A stretch of 64,000 nt of DNA from contig NC_088715.1 in the NCBI RefSeq assembly GCF_963576615.1, forward strand, positions 29,650,463-29,714,462, in the 5' to 3' direction. Below the pieces are notes generated by a model. That model saw only the letters and a list, made by a program, of their open reading frames with translations. It had not been told where the DNA came from and ran no database searches. A program made the translations under genes and the position numbers. The DNA is from Watersipora subatra (Eukaryota; Bryozoa; Gymnolaemata; Cheilostomatida; Watersiporidae). This document shows, in pieces, positions 1-14,425 of the stretch (the first letter of the stretch is position 1; each line of letters opens with the position of its first letter).

Positions 1-3000
1 GTACCATATTGACAAGCAGTTTGATGATCTCACTAAGTGTATGCAAAGAATTTTGTGATTACACGAAAGTTACCACATTCAAAATAACTGCTAGTGTAAT
101 GTTTAAAAAACATAGACATCCATACTGAACTTTATCAGTTTCATCAAAATAGCGTCAATCTCAAAGTCAGGTTTTATTAGCAACCAATTTCTCAGTTTTC
201 TTAAACAAATCTCAAATTAAGCAGATTTTAAGTAGAATGAATGAGCATAACAATGGTACTCTGTTTAATGAAGTCACTAATTCCAAAGATCAAATATATT
301 TAGATAATTTTTCAGATGACAATTACAAAAGCTTACAACCAGAAGTAGCACTAGCTATTATTTAAAATGACAAATTAGAAAAAAAAAATACTTGTTACTG
401 GCCATTGCGCTTTAACTTCAATGATAAACAAGCGTCATGATAACGGTAGTTAACTTTAAGATTTTTAGATATATGAAGTTTAATGTGCGTCTATCTTTAT
501 TTGTTCAGACGCTAAACAAAGCTTAAGGTACTGGAGAATTTTAGAGAAGAACAAATATTAAAGGTTGAAAGGGTTAGGGCTCCGTGTACCTTAGCACTCA
601 TTGCTAAAAAACATGATTCGGAAAAAGCAAGAGCAGCTTGTTTAACTAAAACGGAATAATAATTTGAAACTAAAATTTGGTCACTTTTTAACGATCATTT
701 AATGTTCTAACTAATAATAAGGTGTCGAGTGACGTTCTTCTTTGCTCTTTTGCTCTTCTCCTAATAATCTATAAATGAGAGAGTCTAGAGACGCCAGTAA
801 AATACTGAAGTTGCAGGCATGGCATGGTCAATATGCAGTCTAGACAGTGTGTTACAAAATATACAGCGCAATACGGCTCTACACAACACTATTCAACACA
901 GTATAACACAAGTACCACTAAAGGGAAATCCTGATAAGATCAGGTAACAGTATATGATGAAAATGGAAATTGTATAAAATTCTGTATATATTCATACTTG
1001 TAAACATAACTAACAAGAAAGGTGGCTGTCATTAACTTCTTAAGTGATATTAATGGCTGACACAAGATCCCTTAGTGATTGAAAATGGATGAATCCCAGG
1101 GGAACGCTAGCTTTACTGCTGGTGTTAATATAAAATGGGTGAATATGAAATGGCGCATAGATTTGTACGCACAAGTGTTGAGAGGAAATAATTACAAAAT
1201 AAAAAACATAAATATTTAATTGCTTTGTATACATCAGATGTGGCACAGCACTTAGAAGCTGATCAAAATGATGTAGTATTTGAGCATCTTTAAAATTGTA
1301 CTCTTGCATTCTAAGGATACTTTTGAGTATTAGGATTAATTGAAGCATTTCTTAGAGGTAACCTGTTATTTGTAATCATAACAGCAATTCAACTACGACT
1401 ATGGCTTTTGAAAAACAAACAAAACGGAACAAAGTTATTTAAATTGAAAAAGACTACATCTTTAGTCTATTAAAGATATACTTGCTATTTGTATAAACAT
1501 TTTGCATAAACAATATCAGATTGTGTCACACAAACCCTACTGCGAGGCTTGAATATTTGATAAGATACATTTGCCGTGTCAACATAATGTGCGTATATCC
1601 AATATGTGTTACAAAAAGTGTGCACCAATATGTTGTTGGGTAACCTATGTCATATGTGGCCACATATTGCCTACAGCATAGGTTAGGAAAATGACAGTCT
1701 GGGATTCAAGCACAAGCTGGCACTTCATCAAATAGTGGCTAGTAGTAATAAAGAGGTGGCTTGTATGCCTTAACCATGTCAATAAATTGATATGTTTATA
1801 TTTATCTTGTATAACTTTGTAATCGCAATCACTTGTTATTTTATAGCAATAGAGATGGTTAAACTGGTTTGTAACGCAACAAGTAGTTCAGTAGAGCTGT
1901 CATTATTATTTTGAAAAAAGCCAAAGTACAGAAGGAGACACCACTCTTTAAGTTTGATCTAAACCGGCCAAAATCTACTAATAAAATATATCGGTAAACA
2001 AAAGAACCATTGGTAGAAAATGATATCACTACTACTTTCTATGAGCAAGTCTGATTCATATTGAAAAATATGTACCAATGTATGAGTGTGTCTTATGTAT
2101 GCTATAATATACATATTCTTTTTAACAATCCGATCACGTCTCGCCAACAACAACTACTTAACCAGTAAGACATAAAAATCTTGATTCCTCTTACATTTAA
2201 TACACTCGTATTTTACTAGAAGTTTTATACTTAGATACCATTGACTGTCTGTGTTGTTGATGTTTTACATGACCTGATTTGCTTCTAGCAGCATTGGTTA
2301 GTGAAATAATGTCAAATCTAATCAAATATGCTGTGGAAGCAGTCATGAATTGATTGATAAGAGCAAAAAACAAACCTGATGAGAGATTTTTTAGTACTGT
2401 TATACAGCTAGTAAACATTGAGCAGAGTAGTGACATATATGGAAAAGTAACACCTACACATTGAGAAGTACTCATCAAAGCCAATATGTAAAATGCATTG
2501 TGGCAAGTCTGGTCTGGATATTCATGTAGTTGCATTAGCAGTGCAGTAAAATTCATGTCAATGTTATGTGGTATGCATTAAGATAATATCGATCACATAT
2601 ACTGCTGAACCGTAAGCAGTATACACATTTATAATGCACACTAAACAGCATAGTCGATGTGATGACAATATATAATATTACAAAGTGTGCTGTGCTTGAT
2701 TAATTTAAGAGTGTATCTAGTTGGCATTTTACAAAGCTATCTGCAGTGTGAACTGCAGTACACTTTTTTGCAAAGTCGAAAAGCTTTAAAAAAATGCTAT
2801 TGTTCGGGTTTCAAATAACATTATAATGCCTATGTAGCCTTGCTAAATGAAAAAAACGCACTTTAGACGGTTTTGAGATTTTTGATATTATAGGCACTTG
2901 AAGACTTCATACACTTACCTTAATATGTGGGTCCCTTATCAACGAAAACTATTGTGTCCCATTCAAATTTTGCTGTTTAAATTGGGTAGCTCTATGTGCT

Positions 3001-6000
3001 ATTCAAACACTTGTTGTGTAAAAATTAAAAAGTGTTATAAGCTGACTGATTGCTTGAGAGATGACAAGGAAAAGCTTTGAACCATAAAAATAACAAACTT
3101 TTCAACCATAGCCTGTACTAGAAATACGCGTTTACTATGTAGCCTCTGCTTCTTGCTGAATGTAGGCTTATAAATAGATGAAGCTTCATAGCAGAGCAGC
3201 TAGCTAGTACAATTAAAAGCCTTTCCTGTTAGACCAGTCTAAATAATCTTTTGTATATCCTTACCAAACTAACCTTTACTGAACAAATAATTATTTCACA
3301 ACCAACATTCATCTAATTCTATTATATAGTATAAATGGCTGCGCTCTAGCATCAAAAAGTCAATACTTCATTAACCACTAATATGTAATCATTAATTCTC
3401 AACAATAGTCTAATACCTTACAATTGTAATAAAATACAACTGGTAACGGTTTCATCAAATATGCTTGACAATTTTCTTCAATCTTGAATTGTAAAAAAAG
3501 TTCATGTTTATGCCTCTAGGAAATCTTTAGGTACAGTATACCCCATTGAATTTCATCCAGCGCTCAATGCAACATAAATTAGCTGTAAATGATTATGGCC
3601 TATGTCATAAAAAATATCAATCTATAAAATTTTGTCTATTTTCATCTTTATTACTATATGTTGTTGTCGGTTCGTCTGGACATATTTTATATCATGAAAG
3701 ACAAAGAAAAATTATCAGCACAGTTATTTTGTGGCTCCATGTTGAAAACACACTTGGCGATATATCTGGTGATATTGCCGTGTTGCAATCATCTGGGCTA
3801 AAACGTACTCAGCAAGCTCATACAGAGCAATAACGCTACACATTTTCTAGCAGAACTTTATTGCTTGTGAGATGCTTTTTGATTAGTTGGTTTTTTGCAT
3901 AATACATTTTTATGGCGGGTAATTATTTCTTATCGTTGTCGAGCAATGTATACCAACAACACATTGCTATGCTGTAACAATTAAACAGTCATCAGAACAA
4001 ACACTGAGCTGTTCATGAATTCAATAAAAGCACTTTTGGTCCTGTATGACATAACATACAAAAATTAAAAAAACGCAGCTGAAAACTAACATTCAGAATC
4101 AATCATTACGCCGGTGGACAATCTGGAGAATTGAAAATATTTAAGATGTTAAACATGAAAAGATTACTATTAAGTATACTATATATATGTATATAAATAT
4201 ATATATTCATGCGTGCACGCGTGTGTGCATGTGTGTGTACTAGAAATTTCCTTGTCATACCGCCAACAGCCAATGTAATAATGGAAAAAAGAAATCATAC
4301 TGCTGGTTGTTGAAAAAGTAGTTACAACAGGTCAGAATTCTACAAAATTAGAATTCTTTAGTTAGATGTTGTAAGCTTCGCCCACAAAATCTACTGAAAA
4401 ATAATTTGAATCAGGTGAGTTGTTGGCATCGTTTTGAGTAGCGTGTTGTTGAACATTAGCATTTGATGTTGATGGTTGCTGTGAAGATCTTCTATTTCTC
4501 TTCCTCCATTATAATTGTGAGACACAGGGACAGCCACTGCGAGGACTTGGTGTTCTGGGGGTTGTATGTCCATGGTAGTTGTCTAGTTGTTTTGAAATAA
4601 AATTCAAAAGGTTTACTATGCTAAAAAAGGTTGTGTAAAAACTACATGCATCACATGGCATTTTTGCCTCACGATGCCAAAACCGGAACAAATCAAAATT
4701 TACTTTAAATAAGCGAAAGTTCGATTTATTTACTTGTCAAGGATTAGATGATGGGTGTTTCTTGATATCAAGGCAGTAGCCTTGCTCCATCAATACAACA
4801 ATTTGTAAGGAGCTAATCAACTTTGTCATAGTTTAAAATGCATTTTCTATACTTGAAGAATTTCTTTCCAAAATCTGACTCATTTTTATCTAGCTTAGTC
4901 TCCATTACCTCAAAGGAGCAGTAGCTCTATGCCTATATTAAAGCAACTGTACTTAGCATGCAAGACATTCAATTTACTTAAACTACAATGAGGGTTAAAT
5001 GAAGTTTATGGGCTATGTTATAGGTCAGAATTCAGTGGATGACCAGATACAGTGAATAATAGTTTTGTTACAATAACTCCACAAACACTAAACAGGTTTT
5101 GAATGAAATGTTTCCGATTAGTGAGTTGGTAATTAGTCTATTGCATGCATATTTAAATGAACAACGAAAATTATTTGCAGGATTTGTTTTTTATAGAAAA
5201 TAATTATGTTTATGACCTAACCCAAGCAAGGTTGCGCTTTGCAAAAAGTTTTTTTTTTATCACAAATTGTTTTCACAAATAACCAATGAAGTCAGGACGT
5301 ATTACAGCTATTAATGTTTTATAAAATTTATACTTTAGGACTTTGGGATATTTTTTTTCAACAATAGTTCTACCAATAGTCATTATTTTTTTCGAGCAGT
5401 AATAATAATGCCATAAACTGTTATAATGATAATAAACCGTGTGACTTAGACATGGTCATGATCGTAGCAAAAAGTTGCCGAGGAATTGTCTGGAGCCTAA
5501 TCTGCTACATGGTTGAGGCAATTTATGACATCCGCTTATGTCAGGTTTTATGTTACTTATTTTGTAGACCATGTGCTTAAACAGGTTATGACAGTTTACC
5601 AACCCCCAATTCAAATACTATGTTTTACCAAGTACATTTATGTGCAATATGGTATCAGAAAGGGTTAATAATAGACTAGTTTTACAAAATATCACTACCA
5701 CATCATATATTACCAGAGTTTTTATTTATTAAAATGATTTACTTATGAAGTAAAACCTTGTTTAAGTTCAGATCTAATTTTATTTAGTACTGAAACACTG
5801 TATTATATGTTAAATTGTTGCAGCTTTTTATTCTACATATGCATTGAACCTTAATAACGGTGCTCCTTTCACAAAATAATGCTCAATAATGTTTATACAG
5901 GTCGCCAGTTGAGAATGTGCTATATTGAATGACCAAAGCATATAGCAACTACAGTAGTAAGATCGAATGAGCCCAGTCAATGGTAGATTTCATCTATGCA

Positions 6001-7098
6001 TCTATAGTTAAACATACTTTATGCGCTATAAACATCACAATCTGTAATGCAGTTTTTAACCTTACTAGTCAAGGATGATCAGAAATGAATTTCAGTGCTT
6101 CATCATTGAAAAATAAATAGAAATCGACCAAGTAAAAAGGTCATTATACCCTCCATAGGCCAAAGTTAGAAAAATATCAAAATTTCCTATTTTCCAAATT
6201 TAAAGGTGGTAATTTTGTCAGTTAGTTGCTCAGAAAACTGACAGTTGAATATTTAAAGCAACTTCTTACTCTGGGACCTAATTTAACAACTGGATGACAA
6301 GCTTAAATCAAAAGGCAAGTCTTAAACGAGTTGGTACTATCAGGACCGTACAAAAAAATCATTGAACAGAGTTAGAAACAATGCAACGTGCTCAGAGGTT
6401 CTTGTCAAAACTCAAAATATATTAGGTATGAGTAAAACTCACGATCTATAGGTTTTATGTTGATTCAAATTAGTGATCCCACAGACAGATGGATTGTTCT
6501 TTTTAGTTTATTTTTTGCTTCAGAACGAAAAGAGATGCACTAGCTGTTCATCAGTATGGTTATAATTCAGACAGTTGTATATGATATCGTTTTATCCGTA
6601 TAAAACTGTCAGAGTGGCCTCTCTTTTGAAAGTTTAACCTGGCCTAATAGCCAAAAATGGCAGTAATGAGCGTTTACATACTTTGGTAATGAAGAATTTT
6701 AGTTTAAACACTTCCATGCATGAGTTACTTCAAAGAAAATGAACTGATGCATGATAATGAAAGTACAGTTCTAAACAAGGAAACTTACAATGAGCATGTA
6801 GACAATTCATAATGCGATTCGGCAAACCACAAAACAAAAATAGGATACAGGTTATCTAAAAAACATTCAAGAAATGATGCTTACTTGTGAATATAAACTT
6901 ATTAACAAATATATACACATCAACGTCATGTTATTAAAGAAAAGAGTATCCGTAACTATGATGGACCATAATAATGAAACTCAGATGAACACAATAAACA
7001 CTGAACAAACCTCTATAAGTTTTTGCTAATTAAACTGTTCCTGTAAACACTGTCTCTAAAGTTATAGGTTTTGTGCAATAATTTTCCTACAAGCAAGA
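1..7098. other. No gene recognised
   Basis: This AT-rich stretch has short open frames on both strands, but none has a recognisable domain, a convincing exon with splice sites, or composition unlike its surroundings. The longest, 119 codons on the minus strand at 2197-2556, is hydrophobic but matches no family I know. Apart from a TA/GT microsatellite near 4180-4240 I see no structured repeat here. Small or rapidly evolving exons could be missed. Confidence 0.5.
4180..4240. repeat. TA/GT-rich microsatellite
   Basis: A run of alternating TA dinucleotides passes directly into alternating GT and GC dinucleotides. It is a compound purine-pyrimidine microsatellite with no coding content. Confidence 0.75.
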
Positions 7099-7280
7099 AT
7101 TATCCTCTCGTGTTTTAGTTTTCATCAAGAGTAGACAACTATTGCATTAACAAACACATTTTATTCATGTCTCAGGATTAACATGCATTTTGGTGGAATA
7201 AAAAAATTTAAAAAAAAACCTTTTATATAGTCTTAAAGATAATGGAAGCCGTCTACTCCATCTGTGTCAAACAACATAGC
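7099..7280 (+). repeat. Probable 5' LTR remnant of decayed Gypsy element
   Basis: Positions 7099-7180 match 10523-10604 in direct orientation at roughly 80-85 percent by eye, and weaker similarity continues for about 100 bases. The two copies flank the decayed gag-pol of 7290-10240, so they are read as what is left of the LTRs. The LTR outer ends, the primer-binding site and a target duplication could not be fixed because of divergence. Confidence 0.6.
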
Positions 7281-7289
7281 GGCAGCGGT

Positions 7290-10240
7290 CTGAACTTGTG
7301 TCTTGGCATCATGCAAGATGTTTAGCTTTTATTCAGCATAGCTCTGAGGGCTGATAATTTTTTCTGGAGAGTAGAGACAATGGTCCAGATAATTTGAGAA
7401 TTATGGCCTGCCATAGATTTGATGAAAAAAAGCAGGCTGCAGAAAAAAGGAGCTTGCCTTGTTCACATGGGGAAGGTAAAGATGTAAGGTAAATAAATAT
7501 ATTCACAGATGGACTTTACAACTGACCCCACTGAAAATTGTCTGATTCATGAGATACTGGTAGGAATGAAAGGAGAAAAATTGAAAAAACGTGTTAACAA
7601 AATTCCAAGATTATTGTAAGGCATGGCCTGGAACAATAGTGAATAGAGTTCAATTCCATGGCTGATCTCAGTCTGGTTTGTCATGCGAGGTATATTTTAT
7701 AAGACGGAAGAAGTCAGCTAAAGAATGTGAGTTTGAAACACACAAGGATTTGCTCACCAAAGACAGACTACTTTTTGGAATGGATGATGTGAAGCTTCAT
7801 GATGACCTAATGAGAGGTTGTGATGAGAAGCTCACTTTAGAGTGAGTTTTCAATGCAATCTTAGTCCAGTGAATGACAATCGAATAAAAAATGTGACTTT
7901 CACACAACAGCAAAAAAAGCAGGACCCAAAGTATAAAGATATTGCAGTACTAAAAAATGAAAGAAGAAACAGGAAAACCAAACACGAAATAAAACAGGTG
8001 GTGGACGCACTTGCGGCAGGTGCAGGAGGAATCATAGCAAGCGAGTAAGCTGCCCCTCTATGGATCAAAAATGCCAAAGTTACATGATAAATACAACAAT
8101 TTTGCTAAACAGTGCAGAGCAAAACCAGGCATGAATAATCGTAAAAAAAGAGACTGAAGTTCAAGAGTAGGTTGATTTAGGAGTAGACCTATTGGAATTT
8201 GTCAACACAGGAGCATGACCTTCCAAAGTTAAAATAGAAATAAGCTTAAAAATTGGGAAACATCAACCTTTAATTTGGACACGGGCTGCACTAAGTGTTG
8301 GTAGACCAAATAACTTCAAAGGGAGACTGGACCTTCCAACTAAAAGATTATATGGGTCAGGTAAAACACAGTTAGACTGCTTAGGGGTTATAAGATGCCG
8401 CATCGATGCTAGTAAATTTGCCACAAAAGACGATATATATGCAGTTGAGAATCAACAGACGCAATAGCTAATCAGAAAAGCCTGTGAAAGACTACAGTTA
8501 GTATCAGTGGATGCTGACAAATATGAAGTGAGTGATGTGAATGGGAAGCAGCAGCAGTTCAAAGGTCTAGGAAAAGTGAAACGTAAACATTTCATCACAC
8601 TAAATGAGGATGCCATACCTTTTGCCATACACATCCCTAGACCAATAACATTCCTGCTAAAGAAACAAGCACCACAAGCATTCGAAGAGATGGTGAATGA
8701 TGGAGTCATCTCACCAATTGTGCTGGGAAATGGAGAAACTTTCTCATTATGTCTTAGGGTTGAAAGATGTAATTATTGAAACAGATCACAAAGCCCTCAT
8801 TCCCATTTCCGGTAATCAGTTTCTAGATAAGCTGACTCCAGAATTCATAGCTTAATGTTGTGACTACATAGACTTTAAAATAACATCAAATATGTGAGTA
8901 GAACTGACAACAAAAGAAGCAGATGCATTATCGCTATATAACACTAGAGAACCAGAGCAGAGTCATATAGAACAAGTAGAAGTGATTAAGAGCAAGGTAC
9001 AGGAGAGTGTGCCTTGGAAAGGAAGCTGCGACAATTTGGAGAAATTTAAAGTGGAACCAAGGAAAGATGAAACTTTGAGACAGGTTATTCATTATTTTGA
9101 ACAGAGTTGGCCAGTTCACCTTTCATCCAATGACACAATCCCGAGACCTTAATTTGAAAGGAGTAAACTACTCACCATGAACAAGGGTCTGCTGATTCTG
9201 GGCACGATATTGGTGGTTCCTTTATCCCAGAGAATTCAGGTTCTTGAGGATATAAACAAGATACATTAAGGCAATACTAAATGCTAAGCAAGGGCTAGAA
9301 ACAGTTAGTGGTAGCCATTTATGGCAAAGGCAATAGAGGTACAGATAGCTAATTGGGAAGTGTGTAAGAGAGAATCGAATATCATACACAAACCCCTGAG
9401 ATATTCCGCTACGCGGATCGCGCTTGGCAAGTGTTAGGCACTGAATTGTTTAAACTAGAAAAAAACAACTACCTGATAGTGGCAGATTATTATTCAAAAC
9501 ACCCAGAGATAGCTTTACAAAGTAGATATACTACATTAAAGGATGTCATATCCCACGTAAAAATTATGTTTTCCTGGGCACGGTATTCCAGATTGTTTAG
9601 TTTCTGACAACAGACTGCAGTATTCATCTGATGACTTTGGTAAATTTGCAAAAGCATATATATTCACCTATGTCACAAGTAGCCCAAAGTATGCTCGCGG
9701 CAACAGTGCAGCTGAGAGAGCGATTGCAACAGTAAGATCCTTGATCAGCAAAGAGAAATATCAATAAATAGCTCTCTTTGCTTACCAAGCATCGCCACAG
9801 CTAGGAGTTTACTCTCCTGCTGACTTGCTTATGAAATGAATGCTGAAGACAACTGTGGCAGTACATCCTGATAGTCTAATGTCAAAGCTACCCAATCATG
9901 AGAAGTTTAAAGCCAATAATGAGCTTTACAAAAAGGGAATGAAGATGAACCACAATATCAATTCAAAGGTGAAAATGTCTTCCAGCAGGGTGTGGTTCAG
10001 ATCATCTTTATGGTGAGAAATAGTAGCCAGGAGTGCATGGCAGTCATAACTGACTGAAATGGCTCTCAAAATGTTATCGTAGAAAGAGATTATAGTCAGT
10101 ACTTGGTGCGGAACAGGTCAGCAGTAATCTCAGTTAGTGACTCCAATGTGAATGCAGAAAGACTCAGTGTTAGTCTCAGATCAGCTATGACGGCAACCCC
10201 GAGGATGAGTATGCGGCTCAGGCAACAGCCATATAAATAT
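7290..10240 (+). pseudogene. Decayed Gypsy-type gag-pol retrotransposon
   Basis: The region reads, in broken frames, as a Ty3/Gypsy polyprotein. Gag-like sequence lies at about 7680-8045. Protease-to-RT linker sequence at about 8160-8720 includes an open stretch (8507-8779) ending in the usual pre-RT context VNDGVISPI. The frame then jumps to the end of RNase H (IIETDHKAL near 8770), so nearly all of the reverse transcriptase is deleted. Integrase follows: a first Asp in VADYYSKHPE near 9465, a second Asp in LVSDNRLQ near 9590, and a Glu in GNSAAERA near 9700, which together form the DDE core. Many stops and frameshifts show it is dead. The LTR-like pair at 7099 and 10523 supports the limits. 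It is the oldest-looking of the three Gypsy elements here. Confidence 0.8.
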
Positions 10241-10522
10241 GAAGCGTAAGCTTAAGGGTAAGGTAACTACCATACCGCGACATGCTGTTACATCATATCG
10301 CTTATCAACAAACTATAAATCGCTATTGCATATTATTTCTTACTTTTCTCTTGACAAATATGCTTGTTGTTTACTCTCGTTGCATTTACCCATACAAATT
10401 TACGATAGCTTATGTGTTCGTCACAGGGTTTATGTACCAGTTAACTATGGTAGATCATTATTTAAATATGCCAGCTTTTGAGCTGGTGGGGGATGTTGAA
10501 ATGAAATTAGCACAAGTGCGAG

Positions 10523-10705
10523 TTATCCTCTCATGTTTATGTTTTCATGAGGAGTAGACAACTCTTGCATTCAACAAGCACATTATATTCATGTCTTGAG
10601 ATTATCATTCGTATTTGTTTGAATACAAAATTAACAGAAGAACGTTCTTATATCGCTCTCGTTATAATCCAAGCCATCCTCTCTATCTGGGCAATACAAC
10701 GGAAG
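10523..10705 (+). repeat. Probable 3' LTR remnant of decayed Gypsy element
   Basis: This is the direct-repeat partner of 7099-7280, lying about 280 bases after the last recognisable pol sequence. The clearest identity is 10523-10604. The short frames at 10239-10813 fall in this LTR and are not genes. Confidence 0.6.
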
Positions 10706-10893
10706 ATACATCGTCCCAGAAGGTTTCTCCATTTTTGTAAAGTATTTATGAAGATTAAAATGCTTCTCCGTTTATTAACGAATGTTTCCATGCTGTTTCC
10801 AGAGCTGTTTTAATTTCAATGCGCATGCTCTGGTTTGGTCGAGAGCAGCATTTATGTTTGAGCTCCGACACGTACAAATCTCAAAATCTTTGG

Positions 10894-11063
10894 TCGAAAA
10901 CCGAGTTGGTCAAAAACCGAGTTGATTGAGAACAAAAGCATTCGAGAACCGAAGCGTTCAAAAATTAAAGCGTCTGAAAACCGAAGCGCTCAAGAACCGA
11001 AGCGTTCAAGAACCGAATCGTTCGAGAACTGAAGCGTTCGAGAACTAAACCGTTCAATAACCA
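10894..11063. repeat. 16-bp minisatellite
   Basis: About nine to ten imperfect tandem copies of a unit close to GCGTTCAAGAACCGAA lie head to tail. The first few copies are more diverged (GAGTTGGTC variants) and the last ones end near CCGTTCAATAACC. No coding role is apparent. Confidence 0.85.
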
Positions 11064-12945
11064 AAGTTCCACTGTCTGTAATCAGGACACAAATTGCCAC
11101 ATTTTAAGTTTGAGAAAAATTATTGCCAATATCGTGGGGCTGAATAAATTTGCCCTAACAAAAAAAGATGGAAAAGCATTGTGTTGCATATACTGAAGTC
11201 CCAAAATATTTCTGAACATGAGCATTGTAACTCGTGCAGTCAAGGCTAAAATAGTTAGCATGTGCATGATATTTTTGCTATATGAAGACGTATTTTATTA
11301 CAATCGAGTTCTAGATCAATGGTAAAGTGTTCAGATAATGAAATTGTCAATGCATTCGTCGTAAGTTTAAATCCAATGATATTCAGAGTTTTAATATCAA
11401 GATTTTAATAGTTACAGCCAAAATGACACGCAGATCCACAGAAGACAGACATACTTTGAGAACTATATATACAGACTAGGTGAATGCCCGGCATTATGAC
11501 TAATAAAATTATTACTCAAGGAATTTGAGTAATTTACCTAAGTAACTTAAGCTAGATCTCTTAAATTATTTACTAAAACAATAGCGGTTTTTAAAGCCAG
11601 CTCAATAATGGTTATGTTATGCTTAAACATCAACTGTGCTAATTAATAACATCAATGGCTCAAATGTAAGTATTTCAACTAACGTAATTAAGGTTATCAC
11701 AATAATTGATCAACGCAGTCAGTTCTGCGATGGAAGTGTAGTTTAGATTGTCCGTCTTGAGTCTTGGAGGTGCTGGGATCAAATCATCTGCGAAGCGAAT
11801 TTTTTGTAACAAGATTTTAATGGCTGTTGCTGAACACAAAGATGAGAAACATAAATACAAGCACTAAAATTTATATATAGAGAGAGTTGTTCAAGATAGT
11901 TCAGCCTAACTTCACTGTTGTCCCGGACTTTTGATCCCATGGTTTCTGATCACCTGTGAAGAATGTCTTCAAGAGTTATGGGCCCTTCAACCGTTCACTC
12001 TCCTTTCCCTTCTGTGCCTCTTCCTACTGATGACATATTTCTGTGTGGATACTTTGATGTGAGAAACAGCGCAAAATGACATTTATGACATGTTAGTGTA
12101 ACCAATCAGAAGCAAGCATAAATTAATTAGTGGTCATTGTTGTTTAAAGTGTAGTCATGACTCATCTCATGCCACTTAATCTGTTTTGCCAATATGGATA
12201 GAGCTTAGATTAGTATGCATTAACTTCAACGAGCACATCTATATTTCTAGCTTATCAAATGATGACCTCTTGCGTGTTTTCTTGCTCTCTGCATAGTTGT
12301 TTATGATTATATCTTGCTTACCAAAATTGGCACAAAAAAAAATTAATTGTTTTAAATCTTTATTTTTTTGGCTAAAATCAGATTTATATATAATTCTATA
12401 GAAATCTCAGTGCTTGTGTGTCGCCAGGGATTCCATGATTTCAGCTATAGCTATTAAAATTTTGGAATTAAAAGCTCAATCTGCGCTGAATTAGAAATCA
12501 TGACAATTGCAACCGCAAGTTTTTAAACCAATCATCTAACCACAAGCCTACTATAGTTCTTGCAATTCCATCGCTCATACTATATGCTATATACCTTTTT
12601 TTGGATTGCACGCACCAAAAGGCGTATTAATTGATACAATGTGCCCTCGGGTTACGATGCTCCAGTTATATAACATTTTTCACCCAACTTCATGAAACGC
12701 GATGCTTTTTCGTCCTCGCCATACTAGGACAAATTTGTTTTCCACCAAACAATATCACAACAAATTTATTTTGAAATTTAAATTTTGCGATTGTTTTTCT
12801 GAAAATTACAAAATAACAAAAATGCCCATATGCTATTTGCCAAAATATTTTCCACAGCGCTATAAATAAATATATGTTGCTCGCTGTTTCAGGTCCGCGT
12901 TATTCCTCATGGTAAAAAATGATTTGCAAACAGATAAATGGCGAA
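11064..12945. other. No gene; possible old tRNA-like and repeat fragments
   Basis: No coding exon is recognised. Around 11731-11800 the plus strand resembles a degenerate tRNA-derived module, with a B-box-like GGGATCAAATC. The stretch at about 12400-12600 resembles a diverged version of the tRNA-like part of the 1.1-kb repeat at 12946. These are weak similarities and I do not assign them to families. Confidence 0.35.
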
Positions 12946-14085
12946 ATTTTAGTTGGAAGTTTGAAGTTGAGTAAAATCTAAATATATAGCTTTAAAAGCT
13001 TGTGTGTCATCTGTTAACAAGTATATATAGTAATAGGTACTATAATTTTGGAATGAAAAGCTCGCTTTATACAGGATTTGAACTCACAGAGATTGCTACC
13101 AAAAACTTCCAATCACATATTTAACCACTCAGCTATACAGTTTTTTATACTTTAGTATTCCATTGCTCTTATCATATACCATCAGGGCTGTATTGTCCAA
13201 AAAAAGTGGTCAGGAGAATGTCAATTAGTAGTTGCCAGAGGGCCGACAGCCCAACTCGGTTCTGCGGGTCTGGGAGGAGAGCTGAGGCACCCTCCCAAAG
13301 AAGGGGGTTGGGGAGCCCTCCCCCAAATAAAATTTTGAAAATTAAGAGCAAAATTACAGCATTTTAAAGTGTATCTTGTATTTTCTAAGGTGGATATCCA
13401 GGTCCTGCTAAGGTGAGTTATTTCAAGTAGTCCAAAGAGAGATAGCTACAGCTACAGAGTTACATAGTTTTGATTTGTAACCATATATATGTGTATAATG
13501 TACATTTATTGTCATAAATATACATGTATACATGTACATGTGTACATGGAAGATTTATTGTTATAGCTTGAAACTTGTCTTCTAAAAACTGAATTCCAGA
13601 GCAGCTGTTTCAGTTACAGTTACAGTTATCTGTACAAAGATAAGTTTAAATAAAATATTACATGCACCAGGGTAAGACAAAAATATAGATTACTTGGCCT
13701 GCTTAAAACTTACTATGCTTAAATTATGACCACCTAGGAGTACCATGAGCAACCAATTTGGCCTGCAAACACAAACATACATGTACATAGGAGATTGATT
13801 GTTCAAGCTTAACACTAGTCTTCTAAAAAACTTTTCTTCTGTCAATGTGTCCATGGCAGAAATCTTTCACAGCTGATTATGTATATATATCAAAATCTTT
13901 ATTTATGAGTAATATTAGAAGATTATTTAGACAACCTGCCTCATGGTGTTCCTCATAGTTGCTTGGATTTGCTTCGATGCAGAAAAATATCTCTCGCCCA
14001 CTGCATAGGTGGCAGGCAAAACCGATAAGCTTAGCGAGTCTCTCCATTTCATTGCTAGTTGCGCTAGAGGGCTAGGTAATTATGT
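12946..14085. repeat. 1.1-kb composite repeat, copy 1
   Basis: This segment recurs at 19881-20982 with high identity (over 90 percent by eye). It contains a tRNA-like module on the minus strand near its left end and a G/C-rich stretch (AGAAGGGGGTTGGGG near 13300), then AT-rich sequence with TACATGTA motifs. Long open frames are absent, which suits a SINE-like or other non-autonomous repeat. Confidence 0.8.
13066..13143 (-). repeat. tRNA-like SINE module
   Basis: Read on the minus strand, this has an A-box-like TAGCTGAGTGGTTAA followed at tRNA spacing by a B-box-like GAGTTCAAATCC. These match internal RNA polymerase III promoter boxes, most like the Leu/Ser tRNA class. The arms no longer pair well, so it is a tRNA-derived repeat, not a working tRNA gene. 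The same module recurs at 19999-20074. Confidence 0.6.
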
Positions 14086-14425
14086 GTAGTTGTTGAAACT
14101 TCCAAGTGAATGACCTTAGACTGAACTTGTTACTAATTAGCCGCCAAAGACTACTAAAAAGTTGAGACGACTCAGCTGCCCAGCCGTCCCAGGGAATACG
14201 AGCCTGTGAATTTTAGTGCCACATAATGACTTGCACCATGTACACTATGCTGATTTTGCAATTTATGAGATTTTGAAAGAAGAAAAGTGCTCCGGATAGA
14301 TCAGAAATCCCTAATAGGACAATAAAGTATTGTATACCATACACCCTTCTATCGATTGAACACGCTACATGACGTGTATTAATTAATATATTGCGCATAG
14401 GTGTTACATTGCCCCTGTTATAAAA

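Noticed and set aside
2197..2556. Hydrophobic 119-codon minus-strand frame
   Set aside because: It has two or three hydrophobic stretches but no recognisable family, no splice context and no support from composition. Chance cannot be excluded.
4391..4691. Possible Gln/Asn/Ser-rich exon on the minus strand
   Set aside because: Overlapping frames give low-complexity peptides (QQPSTSNANVQQ), but a stop interrupts the better frame and no acceptor site could be paired with it.
13066..13143. Functional tRNA gene
   Set aside because: A- and B-boxes are present, but acceptor and anticodon stems do not pair, and the module recurs inside a 1.1-kb repeat, so it is a tRNA-derived repeat.
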